Positions 1 to 12,500 of a stretch of 64,000 nucleotides of DNA are shown here, piece by piece (position 1 is the stretch's first letter; every line of letters begins with the position of its first letter). The stretch spans positions 124,001-188,000 of the forward strand of contig CAWVQA010000036.1 of assembly GCA_963932145.1 (NCBI GenBank), read 5' to 3'. The DNA is from Acanthosepion lycidas. Taxonomy: Eukaryota > Mollusca > Cephalopoda > Sepiida > Sepiidae. Under the pieces are notes generated by a model that made no database searches, had not been told where the DNA came from, and worked only from the letters and a program-made list of their open reading frames with translations. The position numbers were made by a program, and so were the translations under genes.

Positions 1-1080
1 ATTTTCAAGGAAATCCCAGTCATATGAGTCGAGTCCATGCATGCTACGATCACGGTATGAATTTGAAGGCAAAATATTTTTTTGCAGATCTTAGATTTGG
101 TCTTTCCCTGTCCACAATGCTAAATTAAGGAAGTTAAATATAAATATGAATAGGAAACAGAAGAGAAATGTACAGTGATCACCCATTTTGTGCCCACAAT
201 CTTTTTCATGGAAATCCCAGTCATATGAGTCGAGTCCTTGCATGCTACGATCACGGTATCAATTTGAAGGTAAAATATTTTTTTGCAGATCTTAGATTAG
301 GTCTTTCCCTGTCCATAATGCTAAATTGAGGAAGTAAAATATAAATATAAATATCAATAGGAAACAGAAGAGAAATATACAGTGATCACCCATTTTCTGC
401 CCACAATCTTTTTCATGGAAATCCCAGTCATATGAGTCGAGTCCATGCATGCTACGATCACGGTATAAATTTGAACGCAAAATATTTTTTTGCCGATCCT
501 AGATTAGGTCTTTCCCTGTCCATAATGCTAAATTAAGGAAGTAAAATAGAATTATGAATAGGAAACAGAAGAGAAATGCACAGAGATCACCCATTTTCTG
601 TCCACAATCTTTTTCATGGAAATCCCAGTCATATGAGTCGAGTCCATGCATTCTACGATCACGGTATGAATTTGAAGGCAAAATATTTTTTTGCAGATCT
701 TAGTTTAGGTCTTTCCCTGTCCACAATGCTAAATTAAGGAAGTAAAATATAAATAGGAAACAGAAGAGAAATGAAAAGAGATCACCCATTTTCTGCCCAC
801 AATCTTTTTCATGGAAATCCCAGTCATATGAGTCGAGTCCATGCATGCTAAGGTCACGGTATGAATTTGAAGGCAAAATATTTTTTTGCAGATCTTAGAT
901 TAGGTCTTTCCCTGTCCACAATGCTAAATTAAGGAAGTTAAAAATAAATATAAATAGGAAACAGAAGAGAAATGTACAGTGATCACCCATTTTCTGCCCA
1001 CAATATTTTCCATGGAAATCCCAGTCATATGAGTCGAGTCCATACATGCTACGATCACGGTATGAATTTGAAGGCAAAAT
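1..1080 (+). repeat. Type I satellite monomers at the left window edge
   Basis: About five monomers carry TTAAGGAAG in the middle, a T7 run before GCAG, CTG rather than CGG before CCCAC, and often 'CCACAATGCT' instead of 'CCATAATGCT'. A rare variant, TTGAACGCAAA followed by TTGCCGATCC (about 470-495), recurs only near 40.57, 40.78, 42.38 and 42.59 kb. That ties this edge to the type I domain of array B rather than to its neighbours in array A. The type II consensus takes over from about 1,080-1,130. Confidence 0.85.
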
Positions 1081-2780
1081 ATTTTTTTGCAGATCTTAGA
1101 TTAGGTCTTTCCCTGTCTATAATGCTAAATTGAGGAGGTAAAATATAAATATAAATAGGAAACAGAAGAGAAATGTACAGTGATCACCCATTTTCTGCCC
1201 ACAATCTTTTTCATGGAAATACCAGTCATATGAGTCCAGTCCATACATGCTACAATCACGGTATGAATTTGAAGGCAAAATATTTTTTTGCAGATCTTAG
1301 ATTAGGTCTTTCCCTGTCCATAATGCTAAATTGAGGAGGTAAAATATAAATATAAATAGGAAACAGAACAGAAATGTACAGTGATCACCCATTTTCTGCC
1401 CACAATCTTTTTCATGGACATCCCAGTCATATGAGTCGAGTCCATGCATGCAACGATCACGGTATGAATTCGTAGGCAAAATATTTTTTTGCAGATCTTA
1501 GATTAGGTCTTTCCCTGTACATAATGCTAAATTGAGGACTTAAATTGAAATATAAATAGGAAACAGAAGAGAAATGTACAGTGATCACCCATTTTCTGGC
1601 CACAATCTTTTTCATGGAAATCCCAGTCATATGAGTCGAGTCCATGCATGCTACGATCACGGTATGAATTTGAAGGCAAAATATTTTTTTGCAGAGCTTA
1701 GATTAAGTCTTTCCCTGTCCATAATGCTAAATTGAGGAGTTATATAGAAATATAAATAGGAAACAGAACAGAAATGTACAGTGATCACCCATTTTGTGCC
1801 CACAATCTTTTTCATGGAAATCCCAGTCATATGAGTCGAGTCCATGCATGCTACGATCACGGTATGAATTTGAAGGAAAAATATTTTTTTGCAGTTCTTA
1901 GATTAGGTCTTTCCCTGTCCATAATGCTAAATTGAGGAGGTAAAATATAAATAGGAAACAGAAGAGAAATGTACAGTGATCACCCATTTTCGGCACACAA
2001 TCTTTTTCATGGAAATCCCAGTCATATGAGCCGAGTCCATGCATGCTACGATCACGGTATTAATTTGAAGGCAAAATATTTTTGTGCAGAGCTTAGATTA
2101 GGTGTTTCCCTGGCCATAATGCCTAATTGAGGAGGTAAAATATAAATATAAATAGGAAACAGAAGAGAAATGTACAGTGATCACCAATTTTCGGCCCACA
2201 ATCTTTTTCATGGAAATCCCAGTCATATGAGCCGAGTCCATGCATCCTACGATCACGGTATGAATTTGAAGGCAAAATATTTTTCTGCAGAGCTTAGATT
2301 AGGTGTTTCCCTGGCCATAATGCCTAATTGAGGAGGTAAAATATAAATATAAATAGGAAACAGAAGAGAAATGTACAGTGATCACCAATTTTCGGCCCAC
2401 AATCTTTTTCATGGAAATCCCAGTCATATATGAGCCGAGTCCATGCATCCTACGATCACGGTATGAATTTGAAGGCAAAATATTTTAGTGCAGAGCTTAG
2501 ATTAGGTCTTTCCCTGTCCATAATGCTAAATTGAGGAGGTAAAATATAAATAGGAAACAGAAGAGAAATGTACAGTGATCATCCATTTTCAGCCCACAAT
2601 ATTTTTCATGGAAATTCCAGTCATATGAGTCGAGTCCATGCATGCTACGTTCACGGTATAAATTTGAAGGCTAAATATTTTTGTGCAGATCTTAAATTAG
2701 TTCTTTCCCTGTCCATAATGATAAATTGAGGAGGTAAAATAGAAATATAAATAGGAAACAGAAGAGAAATGTACAGTGAT
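985..2780 (+). repeat. Higher-order repeat, 9 monomers, copy 1
   Basis: A run of nine monomers is repeated directly downstream. Shared private variants include CCACAATATTTTCCATGG (about 1,000 and 2,795), CTGTCTATAATG (about 1,113 and 2,912), CTGGCCACAATC, GAGGAGTTATATAGAAATA (about 1,733 and 3,329), CTGGCCATAATGCCTAATT, and ACGTTCACGG with GATAAATTG. Copy 1 has a 2-bp TA insertion at about 2,427 (CATATATGAG) that copy 2 lacks. It also has one monomer at about 1,200-1,400 that is absent from copy 2. Confidence 0.9.
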
Positions 2781-4375
2781 CACCCATTTTCTGCCCACAA
2801 TATTTTCCATGGAAATCCCAGTCATATGAGTCGAGTCCATACATGCTACGATCACGGTATGAATTTGAAGGCAAAATATTTTTTTGCAGATCTTAGATTA
2901 GGTCTTTCCCTGTCTATAATGCTAAATTGAGGAGGTAAAATATAAATATAAATAGGAAACAGAAGAGAAATGTACAGTGATCACCCATTTTCTGCCCACA
3001 ATCTTTTTCATGGACATCCCAGTCATATGAGTCGAGTCCATGCATGCAACGATCACGGTATGAATTCGAAGGCAAAATATTTTTTTGCAGATCTTAGATT
3101 AGGTCTTTCCCTGTACATAATGCTAAATTGAGGACTTAAATTGAAATATAAATAGGAAACAGAAGAGAAATGTACAGTGATCACCCATTTTCTGGCCACA
3201 ATCTTTTTCATGGAAATCCCAGTCATATGAGTCGAGTCCATGCATGCTACGATCACGGTATGAATTTGAAGGCAAAATATTTTTTTGCAGAGCTTAGATT
3301 AAGTCTTTCCCTGTCCATAATGCTAAATTGAGGAGTTATATAGAAATATAAATAGGAAACAGAACAGAAATGTACAGTGATCACCCATTTTGTGCCCACA
3401 ATCTTTTTCATGGAAATCCCAGTCATATGAGTCGAGTCCATGCATGCTACGATCACGGTATGAATTTGAAGGAAAAATATTTTTTTGCAGTTCTTAGATT
3501 AGGTCTTTCCCTGTCCATAATGCTAAATTGAGGAGGTAAAATATAAATAGGAAACAGAAGAGAAATGTACAGTGATCACCCATTTTCGGCACACAATCTT
3601 TTTCATGGAAATCCCAGTCATATGAGCCGAGTCCATGCATGCTACGATCACGGTATTAATTTGAAGGCAAAATATTTTTGTGCAGAGCTTAGATTAGGTG
3701 TTTCCCTGGCCATAATGCCTAATTGAGGAGGTAAAATATAAATATAAATAGGAAACAGAAGAGAAATGTACAGTGATTACCAATTTTCGGCCCACAATCT
3801 TTTTCATGGAAATCCCAGTCATATGAGCCGAGTCCATGCATCCTACGATCACGGTATGAATTTGAAGGCAAAATATTTTTCTGCAGAGCTTAGATTAGGT
3901 GTTTCCCTGGCCATAATGCCTAATTGAGGAGGTAAAATATAAATATAAATAGGAAACAGAAGAGAAATGTACAGTGATCACCAATTTTCGGCCCACAATC
4001 TTTTTCATGGAAATCCCAGTCATATGAGCCGAGTCCATGCATCCTACGATCACGGTATGAATTTGAAGGCAAAATATTTTTGTGCAGAGCTTAGATTAGG
4101 TCTTTCCCTGTCCATAATGCTAAATTGAGGAGGTAAAATATAAATAGGAAACAGAAGAGAAATGTACAGTGATCATCCATTTTCAGCCCACAATATTTTT
4201 CATGGAAATTCCAGTCATATGAGTCGAGTCCATGCATGCTACGTTCACGGTATAAATTTGAAGGCTAAATATTTTTGTGCAAATCTTAAATTAGTTCTTT
4301 CCCTGTCCATAATGATAAATTGAGGATGTAAAATAGAAATATAAATAGGAAACAGAAGAGAAATGTACAGTGATC
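2781..4375 (+). repeat. Higher-order repeat, 8 monomers (copy 2, one monomer lost)
   Basis: This is a near-identical tandem copy of the preceding nine-monomer unit. The offset between matching variants is about 1,797-1,799 bp at the left end, then 1,596 bp from about 3,000 on, a change of one monomer. It becomes 1,594 bp after the TA insertion that only copy 1 carries. The copy ends near 4,375, where CGGCCCACAATCTTTTTCC replaces the copy 1 continuation. Confidence 0.9.
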
Positions 4376-7300
4376 ACCCATTTTCGGCCCACAATCTTTT
4401 TCCTGGAAATCCCAGTCATATGAGACGAGTCCATGCATGCTACGATCACGGTATGAATTTGAAGGCAAAATATTTTTGTGCAGATTTTAGATTAGGTCTT
4501 TCCCTGGCCATAATGCTAAATTGAGGAGGTAAAATAGAAATATAAATAGCAAACAGAAGAGAAATGTACAGTGATCACCCATTTTCGGACCACAATCTTT
4601 TTCATGGAAATCCCAGTCATATGAGTCGAGTCTATGCATGCTACGATCACGGTATGAATTTGAAGGCAAAATATTTTTGTGCAGTGCTTAGATTAGGTCT
4701 TTCCCTGTCCATAATGCTAAATTGGGGAGGTAAAATAGAAATATAAATAGAATACAGAAGAGAAATGTACAGTGATCACCCATTTTCGGTCCACAATCTC
4801 TTTCATGGAAATCCCAGTCACATGAGTCGAGTTCATGCATGCTGCCATCGCGATATGAATTTCAAGGCAAAATATTCTTGTGCAGATCTTAGATTAGGTC
4901 ATTCCCTGTCCATAATGCAAAATTGAGGAGGTAAAATAGAAATATAAATAGAAAACAGAAGAGAAATGTACAGTGATCACCCATTTTCGGCCCACAATCT
5001 TTTTCATGGAAATCCCAGTCATATGAGTAGAGTTCATGTATGCTACGATCACGGTATGAATTCGAAGGCAAAATATTTTTGTGAAGATTTTAGATTAGGT
5101 CTTTCCATTTCCATAATGCCAAATTGAGGAGGTAAAATAGAAATATAAATAGGAAACAGAAGAGAAATGTACAGTGATCGCCCATTTTCGGCCCACAATC
5201 TTTTTCATGGAAATCCCAGTCATATGAGTCGAGTCCATGCATGCTACGATCACGGTATGAATTTGAAAGGAAAATATTTTTGTGCAGAGCTTAGATTCGT
5301 TTTTCCGTGGCCATAATGCTAAATTGAGGAGGTGAAATGGAAATATAAATAGGAAACAGAAGAGAAATGTACAGTGATCACCCATTTTCGGCCCACAATC
5401 TTTTTCATGGAAATCCCTGTCATATGAGTAGAGTTCATGCATGCTACGATCACGGTATGAATTTGAAGGCAAAATATTTTTGTGCAGAGCTTAGATTAGG
5501 TCTTTCCCTGTCCATAATGCTAAATTGAGGAGGTAAAATATAAATATAATTAGGAAACAGAAGAGAAATGTACAGTGATAACCCATTTTCTGCCCACAAT
5601 CTTTTTCAGGGAAATCCAAGTCATATGAGTCGAGTCCATGCATGCTACGATCACGGTATGAATTTGAAGGCAAAATATTTTTGTGCAGGTTTTAGATTAG
5701 GTCTTTCCCTGTCCATAATGCTAAATTGAGGAGGTAAAATAGAAATATAAATAGGAAACAGAAGAGAAATGTACAGTGAACACCCATTTTCGGCCCACAA
5801 TCTTTTTCATGGAAATCCCAGTCATATGAGCCGAGTCTATGCATGCTACGATCACGGTATGAATTTGAAGGCAAAATATTTTTGTGCAGAGCTTAGATTA
5901 GGTCTTTCCCTAGCCATAATGCTTAATTGAGGAGGTAAAATATAAATATAAATAGGAAACAGAAGAGAAATGTACAGTGATCACCAATTTTCGGCTCACA
6001 ATCTTTTTCATGGAAATCCCAGTCATATGAGTCGAGTCCATGCATGCTACGATCACGGTATGAATTTGAAGGCAAAATATTTTTGTGCAGATTTTAGATT
6101 AGGTCTTTCCTGTCAATAATGCTAAATTGAGGAGGTAAAATATAAATATAAATAGGAAACAGAAGAGAAATGTACAGTGATCACCCATTTTCGGACCACA
6201 ATCATTTCATGGAAATCCCAGTCATTTGAGTCGAGTCCATGCATTCTACGATCACGGTATGAATTTGAAGGCAAAATATTTTTGTGCAGTGCTTAGATTA
6301 GGTCTTTCCCTGGCCATAATGCTTAATTGAGGAGGTAAAATAGAATTATAAATAGAATACAGAAGAGAAATGTACAGTGATAAACCATTTTCGGCCCACA
6401 ATCTTTTTCATGGAAATCCCAGTCATATGAGTCGATTCCATGCATGCTACGATCACGGTATGAATTTGAAGGGAGAATATTTTTGTGAAGATTTTAGATT
6501 AGGTCTTTCCCTGTCCATAATGCTAAATTGAGGAGGTTAAATATAAATATAAATAGGAAACAGAAGAGAAATGTACAGTGATCACCCATTTTCGGCCCAC
6601 AATCTTTTTCATGGAAATCCCAGTCATATGAGTCGAGTCCATGCATGCTACGATCACGGTATGAATTTGAAAGCAAAATATTTTTGTGCATATTTTAGAT
6701 TAGGTCTTTCCCTGTCCATAATGCTAAATTGAGGAAGTAAAATAGAAATGTAAATAGAAAACAGAAGAAAAATGTACAGTGATCACCCATTTTCGGCACA
6801 CAAACTTTTTCATGGAAATCCCAGTCATATGAGTCAGGTCCATGCATGCTACAATCACGGTATGAATTTGAAGGGAAAATATTTTTCTGCAGAGCTTAGA
6901 TTAGGTCATTCCCTGTCCATAATGCTCAATTGAGGAGGTAAAATATAAATATAAATAGGAAACAGAAGAGACATGTACAGTGATCACCCATTTTTGGCCC
7001 ACAATCTTTTTCTCGGAAATCCCAGTCATATGAGTCGAGTCCATGTATGCTACGATCACGGTATGAATTTGAAGGCAAAATATATTTGTGCAGAACTAAG
7101 ATTAGGCCTTTCCCTGTCCATAATGCTAAATTGAGGAGGTAAAATATAAATATAAATAGGAAACAGAAGGGAAATGTACAGTGATCACCCATTTTCGGCC
7201 CACAATCTTGTTCATGGAAATCCCAGTCATATGAGTCGAGTCCATGCATGCTACGATCACGGTATGAATATGAAGGCAAAATATTTGTGTGCAGAGCTTA

Positions 7301-8290
7301 GATAATGTCTTTCCCTGTCCATAATACTAAATTGAGGAGGTAAAATATAAATATGAATAGGAAACAGAAGAGAAATGTACATTGATCACCCATTTTCGGC
7401 CCACAATCTTTTTCATGGAAATCGCAGTCATATGAGTCGAGTCCATGCATGCTACGATCACGGTATGAATTTGAAGGGAAAATATTTTTGTGCAGATTTT
7501 AGATTAGGTCTTTCCCTGTCCATAATGCTAAATTGAGGAGGTAAAATATAAATATAAATAGGAAACAGAAGAGAAATGTACAGTGATCACCCATTTTCGG
7601 CCCACAATCTTTTTCATGAAAATCCCAGTCATATGAGTCGAGTCCATGCATGCTACGATCACGGTATGAATTTGAAGGCAAAATATTTTTGTGCAGATCT
7701 TAGATTAGGTCTTTCCCTGTCCATAATGCTAAATTGAGGAGGTAAAATATAAATATAAATAGGAAACAGAAGAGAAATGTACAGTGATCACCCATTTTCG
7801 GCCCACAATCTTTTTCATGGAAATCCCAGTCATATGAGTCGAGTCATTGCATGCTACGATCACGGTATGAATTTGAAGGCAAAATATTTTTGTGCAGATT
7901 TTAGATTAGGTCCTTCCCTGTCCATAATGCTAAATTGAGGAGGTAAAATAGAAATATAAATAGAATACAGAAGTGAAATGTACAGTGATCACCCATTTTC
8001 GGCCCACAATCTTTTCCATGGAAATCCCAGTCATATGAGTCGAGTCCATGAATGCTACGATCACGGTATGAATTTAAAGGCAAAATATTTTTGTGCAGAT
8101 TTTAGATTAGTTCTTTCCCTGGCCATAATGCTAAATTGAGGAGGTAAATAGAAATATAAATAGGAAACAGAAGAGAAATGTACAGTGATCACCCATTTTC
8201 GGCCCACAATCTTTTTCATGGAAATCCCAGTAATACGAGTAGAGTTCATGAATGCTACGATCACGGTATGAATTTGAAAGCAAAATATTT
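4376..8290 (+). repeat. Type II satellite monomers without a clear higher-order unit
   Basis: About 19-20 monomers carry TTGAGGAGG, TTTTTGTGCAG and CGGCCCAC. Neighbours differ by scattered substitutions, and I could not recognise a longer exact period by eye. Small length variants occur, such as the shortened CAATCATTTCATGG at about 6,200 and AGGTAAATAGAAATA at about 8,143. Two adjacent monomers lose the minus-strand stop of the repeated frame (about 5,095-5,472 and 6,926-7,279), giving two-monomer open frames that I do not regard as genes. Confidence 0.85.
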
Positions 8291-9085
8291 TTCTGCTGTG
8301 CTTAGATTAGGTCTTTCCCTGGCCATAATTCTAAATGAAGGAAGTAAAATATAAATATAAATAGGAAACGGGAGAGAAATGTACAGTGATCACACATTTT
8401 CTGCCTACAATCATTTTCATGGAAATCCCAGTCATATGAGTTCAGTCCATGCAAGCTACGATCACGATATGAATTTGAAGGCAAAATATTTTTGTGCAGT
8501 TTTAGATTAGTTCTTTCACCGTCCATAATGCTAAATTGAGGAGGTAAAATATAAATATAAATAGGGAACAGAAGAGAAATGTACAGTGATCACCCATTTT
8601 CTACCAACTATCTTTTTCATGGAATTCCCAGTCATATGAGTCAAGTCCATACCTGCTACGATTGCGGTATGAATTTGAAAGCAAAATATTTTTTTGCAGA
8701 TCTTAGATTAGGTTTTTCCCTGTACATAATGCTAAATGAAGGAAGTAAAATATAAATATAAATAGGAAACAGAAGAGAAATGTACAGTGATCACCCATTT
8801 TCTGCCCAAAATCTTTTTCATGGAAATCCCAGTCATATGAGTCGAGTCCATGCCTGCTACGATCACGGTATGAATTTGAAGCAAAATATTTTTTTGCAGA
8901 TCTTAGATTAGGTCTTTCACTGTCCATAATGCTAAATTCAGGAAGTAAAATATAAATATAAATAGGAAACAGAAGAGAAATGTACAGTGATCACCCATTT
9001 TGTGTCCACAATCTTTTTCATGGAAATCGCAGTCATATGAGTCGAGTCCATACATGCTACGATCACGGTATGAATTTGAAGGCAA
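8291..9085 (+). repeat. Mixed type III/I monomers
   Basis: Four monomers carry AAATGAAGGAAG or TTCAGGAAG in place of TTGAGGAGG, CTGCC in place of CGGCC, and mostly a T7 tract before GCAG. They differ from the type II monomers on both sides, so the subfamily changes twice within about 1 kb. Divergence between neighbours is higher here than in the duplicated blocks; for example 'CTACCAACTATC' near 8,600 is unique. Confidence 0.75.
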
Positions 9086-10291
9086 AATATTATTTTGCAG
9101 AACTTAGAATATGTCTTTCTCTGTCCATAATGCTAAATTGAGGAGGTAAAATATAAATATAAATAGGAAACAGAAGAGAAATATACAGTGATCACCCATT
9201 TTCTGCCCACAATCTTTTTCATGGAAATCCCAGTCATATGAGTTGAGTCTATGCATCCTACGATCACGGTATGAATTTGAAGGCAAAATATTTTTTTGTA
9301 GAAATTAGATTAGGTCTTTCCCTGTCCATAATGCTAAATTGAGGAACTAAAATAGAAATATAAATAGGAAACAGAAGAGAAATGTACAGTGATCACCCAT
9401 TTTGTGCCCACAATCTTTTTCATGGAAATCCCAGTCATATGAGTCGAGTCCATGCATGCTACGATCACGGTATGAAATTGAAGGCAAAATATTTTTTTTC
9501 AGAGATTACTTTAGGTCTTTCCCTGTCCATAATGCTAAATGAAGGAAGTAAAATAGAAATATAAATGGGAAACAGAAGAGAAATGTACAGTGATCACCCA
9601 TTTTCGGCCCACAATGTTTTTCATGGAAATCCCAGTCATATGAGTCGAGTTCATGCATGCTACGATCACGGTATGAATTTGAGGGCAAAATATTTTTGAG
9701 CAGATTTTAGATTAGTTCTTTCCCTGTCCATAATGCTAAATTGAGGAGGTAAAATATAAATATAAATAGGAAACAGAAGAGAAATGTGCAGTGATCACCC
9801 ATTTTCGGCCCACAATCTTTTTCATGGAAATCCCAGTCAAATGAGTTGAGTCCATGCATGCTACGATCACGGTATGAATTTGAAGGCAAAATATTTTTGT
9901 GCAGATCTTAGATTAGGTCTTTCCCTGTCCATAATGCTAAATTGAGGAGGTAAAATAGAAATATAAATAGGAAACAGAAGAGAAATGTACAGTGATCACC
10001 CATTTTCGGCCCACAATCTTTTTCATGGAAATCGCAGTCATATGAGTCAAATCCATGCATGCTACGATCACGGTATGAATTTGAAGGCAAAATATTTTTG
10101 TGCAGAACTTAGATTAGGTATTTCCCTGTCCATAATGCTAAATTGAGGAGGTAAAATATAAATATGAATAGGAAACAGAACAGAAATGTACAGTAATCAT
10201 ACATTTTCGGCCCACAATCTTTTTCATGGAAATCCCAGTTATATAAGTCGAGTCCATGCATGCTACGATCACGGTATGAATTTGAAGGCAA
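9086..10291 (+). repeat. Higher-order repeat, 6 monomers (~1,206 bp), copy 1
   Basis: Private variants recur 1,206 bp downstream: TATTATTTTGCAGAACTTAG with CTTTCTCTGTCC (about 9,090 and 10,296), GAGTCTATGCATCC (about 9,246 and 10,452), TTTTTTTTCAGAGATTA (about 9,492 and 10,693), CCCACAATGTTTTTCATGG with GAGTTCATGCATGC, and GGTATTTCCCTG with CAGTAATCATACATTTT (about 10,117 and 11,322). One monomer (about 9,707-9,889) has no counterpart in copy 2. Confidence 0.8.
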
Positions 10292-11497
10292 AATATTATT
10301 TTGCAGAACTTAGAATATGTCTTTCTCTGTCCATAATGCTAAATTGAGGAGGTAAAATATAAATATAAATAGGAAACAGAAGAGAAATATACAGTAATCA
10401 CCCATTTTCTGCCCACAATCTTTTTCATGGAAATCCCAGTCATATGAGTTGAGTCTATGCATCCTACGATCACGGCATGAATTTTAAGGGAAAATATTTT
10501 TTTGCAGAACTTATATTAGGTCTTTCCCTGTCAATAATGCTAAATGAAGGAAGTAAAATATAAATATAAATAGGAAACAGAAGAGAAATGTACAGTTATC
10601 ACCCATTTTGTGCCCACAATTTTTTGCATGGAAATCCCAGTCATATGAGTCGAGTCCATGCATGCTACGATCACGGTATGAATTTGAAGGCAAAATATTT
10701 TTTTTCAGAGATTAGTTTAGGTCTTTCCCTGTCCATAATGCTAAATGAAGGAAGTAAAATAGAAATATAAATAGGAAACAGAAGAGAAATGTACAGTCAT
10801 CACCCATTTTCGGCCCACAATGTTTTTCATGGAAATCCCAGTCATATGAGTCGAGTTCATGCATGCTACGATCACGGTATGAATTTGAGGGCAAAATATT
10901 TTTGTGCAGATTTTAGATTAGATCTTTCCCTGTCCATAATGCTAAATTGAGGAGGTAAAATAGAAATATAAATAGGAAACAGAAGAGAAATGTACAGTGA
11001 TCACCCATTTTAGACCCACAATCTTTTTCATGGAAATCGCAGTCATATGAGTCAAATCCATGCATGCTACGATCACGGTATGAATTTGAAGGCAAAATAT
11101 TTTTGTGCAGAACTTAGATTAGGTCTTTCCCTGTCCATAATGCTAAATTGAGGAGGTAAAATAGAAATATAAATAGGAAACAGAAGAGAAATGTACAGTG
11201 ATCACCCATTTTCGGCCCACAATCTTTTTCATGGAAATCCCAGTCATATGAGTCGAGTCCATGCATGCTACGATCACGGTATGAATTTGAAGGCGAAATA
11301 TTTTTGTGCAGAACTTAGATTAGGTATTTCCCTGTCCATAATGCTAAATTGAGGAGGTAAAATATAAATATGAATAGGAAACAGAACAGAAATGTACAGT
11401 AATCATACATTTTCGGCCCACAATCTTTTTCATGGAAATCCCAGTCATATGAGTCGAGTCCATGCATGCTACGGTCACGGTATGAATTTGAAGGAAA
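10292..11497 (+). repeat. Higher-order repeat, 6 monomers, rearranged copy 2
   Basis: This is a tandem copy of the preceding unit. The monomer with GAGTCAAATCCATGC lies 1,005 bp, not 1,206 bp, from its copy 1 partner. An extra type II monomer (about 11,114-11,296) then restores the 1,206-bp offset for the last monomer. The net result is one monomer lost and a different one gained, so total length is unchanged. Confidence 0.75.
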
Positions 11498-12500
11498 AAT
11501 ATTTTTGTGCAGATTTTAGATTAGGTCTTTCCCTGTCCATAATGCTAAATTGAGGAGGTAAAATATGAATATAAATAGGAAACAGAGGGGAAATGTACCG
11601 TGATCACCCATTTTCGGCCCACAATCTTTTTCATGGAAATCCCAGTCATATGAGTCGAGTCCATGCATGCTACGATCACGGTATGAATTTGAAGGCAAAA
11701 TATTTTTGTGCAGAGCTTACATTAGGTCTTTCCCTGGCCATAATGCTAAATTGAGGAGGTATAATAGAAATATAAATAGGAAACAGAAGAGAAATGTACA
11801 GTGATCACCCATTTTCTGCCCACAACCTTTTTCATGGAAATCCCAGTCATATGAGTCGAGTCCATGCATGCTACGATCACGGTATGAATTTGAAGGCAAA
11901 ATATTTTCGTGCAGATATTAGATTAGGTCTTTCCCTATCCATAATGCTAAATTGAGGAGGTAAAATAGAAATATAAATAGGAAACAGAAGAGAAATGTAC
12001 AGTGATCACCCATTTTCGGCCCACAATCTTTTTCATGGAAATCCCAGTCATATGAGTCGAGTCCATGCATGCTACGATCAAAGTATGAATTTGAAGGCAA
12101 AATATTTTTGTGCAGAGCTTAGATTAGGTCTTTCCATGTCCATAATGCTAAATTGAAGAAGTAAAATAGAAATATAAATAGGAAACAAAAGTGAAATGTA
12201 CACTGATCACCCATTTTCGGCCCACAATCTTTTTCATGGAAATCCGAGTCATATGAGTCGAGTCCATGCATGCTACGATCACGTTATGAATTTGAAGGCA
12301 AAATATTTTTGTGCAGACCTTAGATTAGGTCTTTCCCTTGTCATAATGCTAAATTGAAGAAGTAAAATAGAAATATAAATAGGAAACAGAAGAGAAATGT
12401 ACAGTGATCACCCATTTTCGGCCCACAATCTTTTTCATGGAAATCCCCGTCATATGAGTAGAGTCCATGCATGCTACGATCACGGTATGAAATTGAAGGC
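11498..12500 (+). repeat. Type II satellite monomers
   Basis: Five monomers carry mostly TTGAGGAGG or TTGAAGAAG and GTGCAG. The two at about 12,115-12,500 share TTGAAGAAG and are intermediate towards the type III domain that follows. No longer period was recognised. Confidence 0.8.

Noticed and set aside
1980..2000. CENP-B box in the monomer (TTCGGCCCACAATC resembles TTCGNNNNA at its start)
   Set aside because: The required CGGG part is absent (ATCT instead), and many monomers have TCTGCCC instead of TCGGCCC. No functional match.
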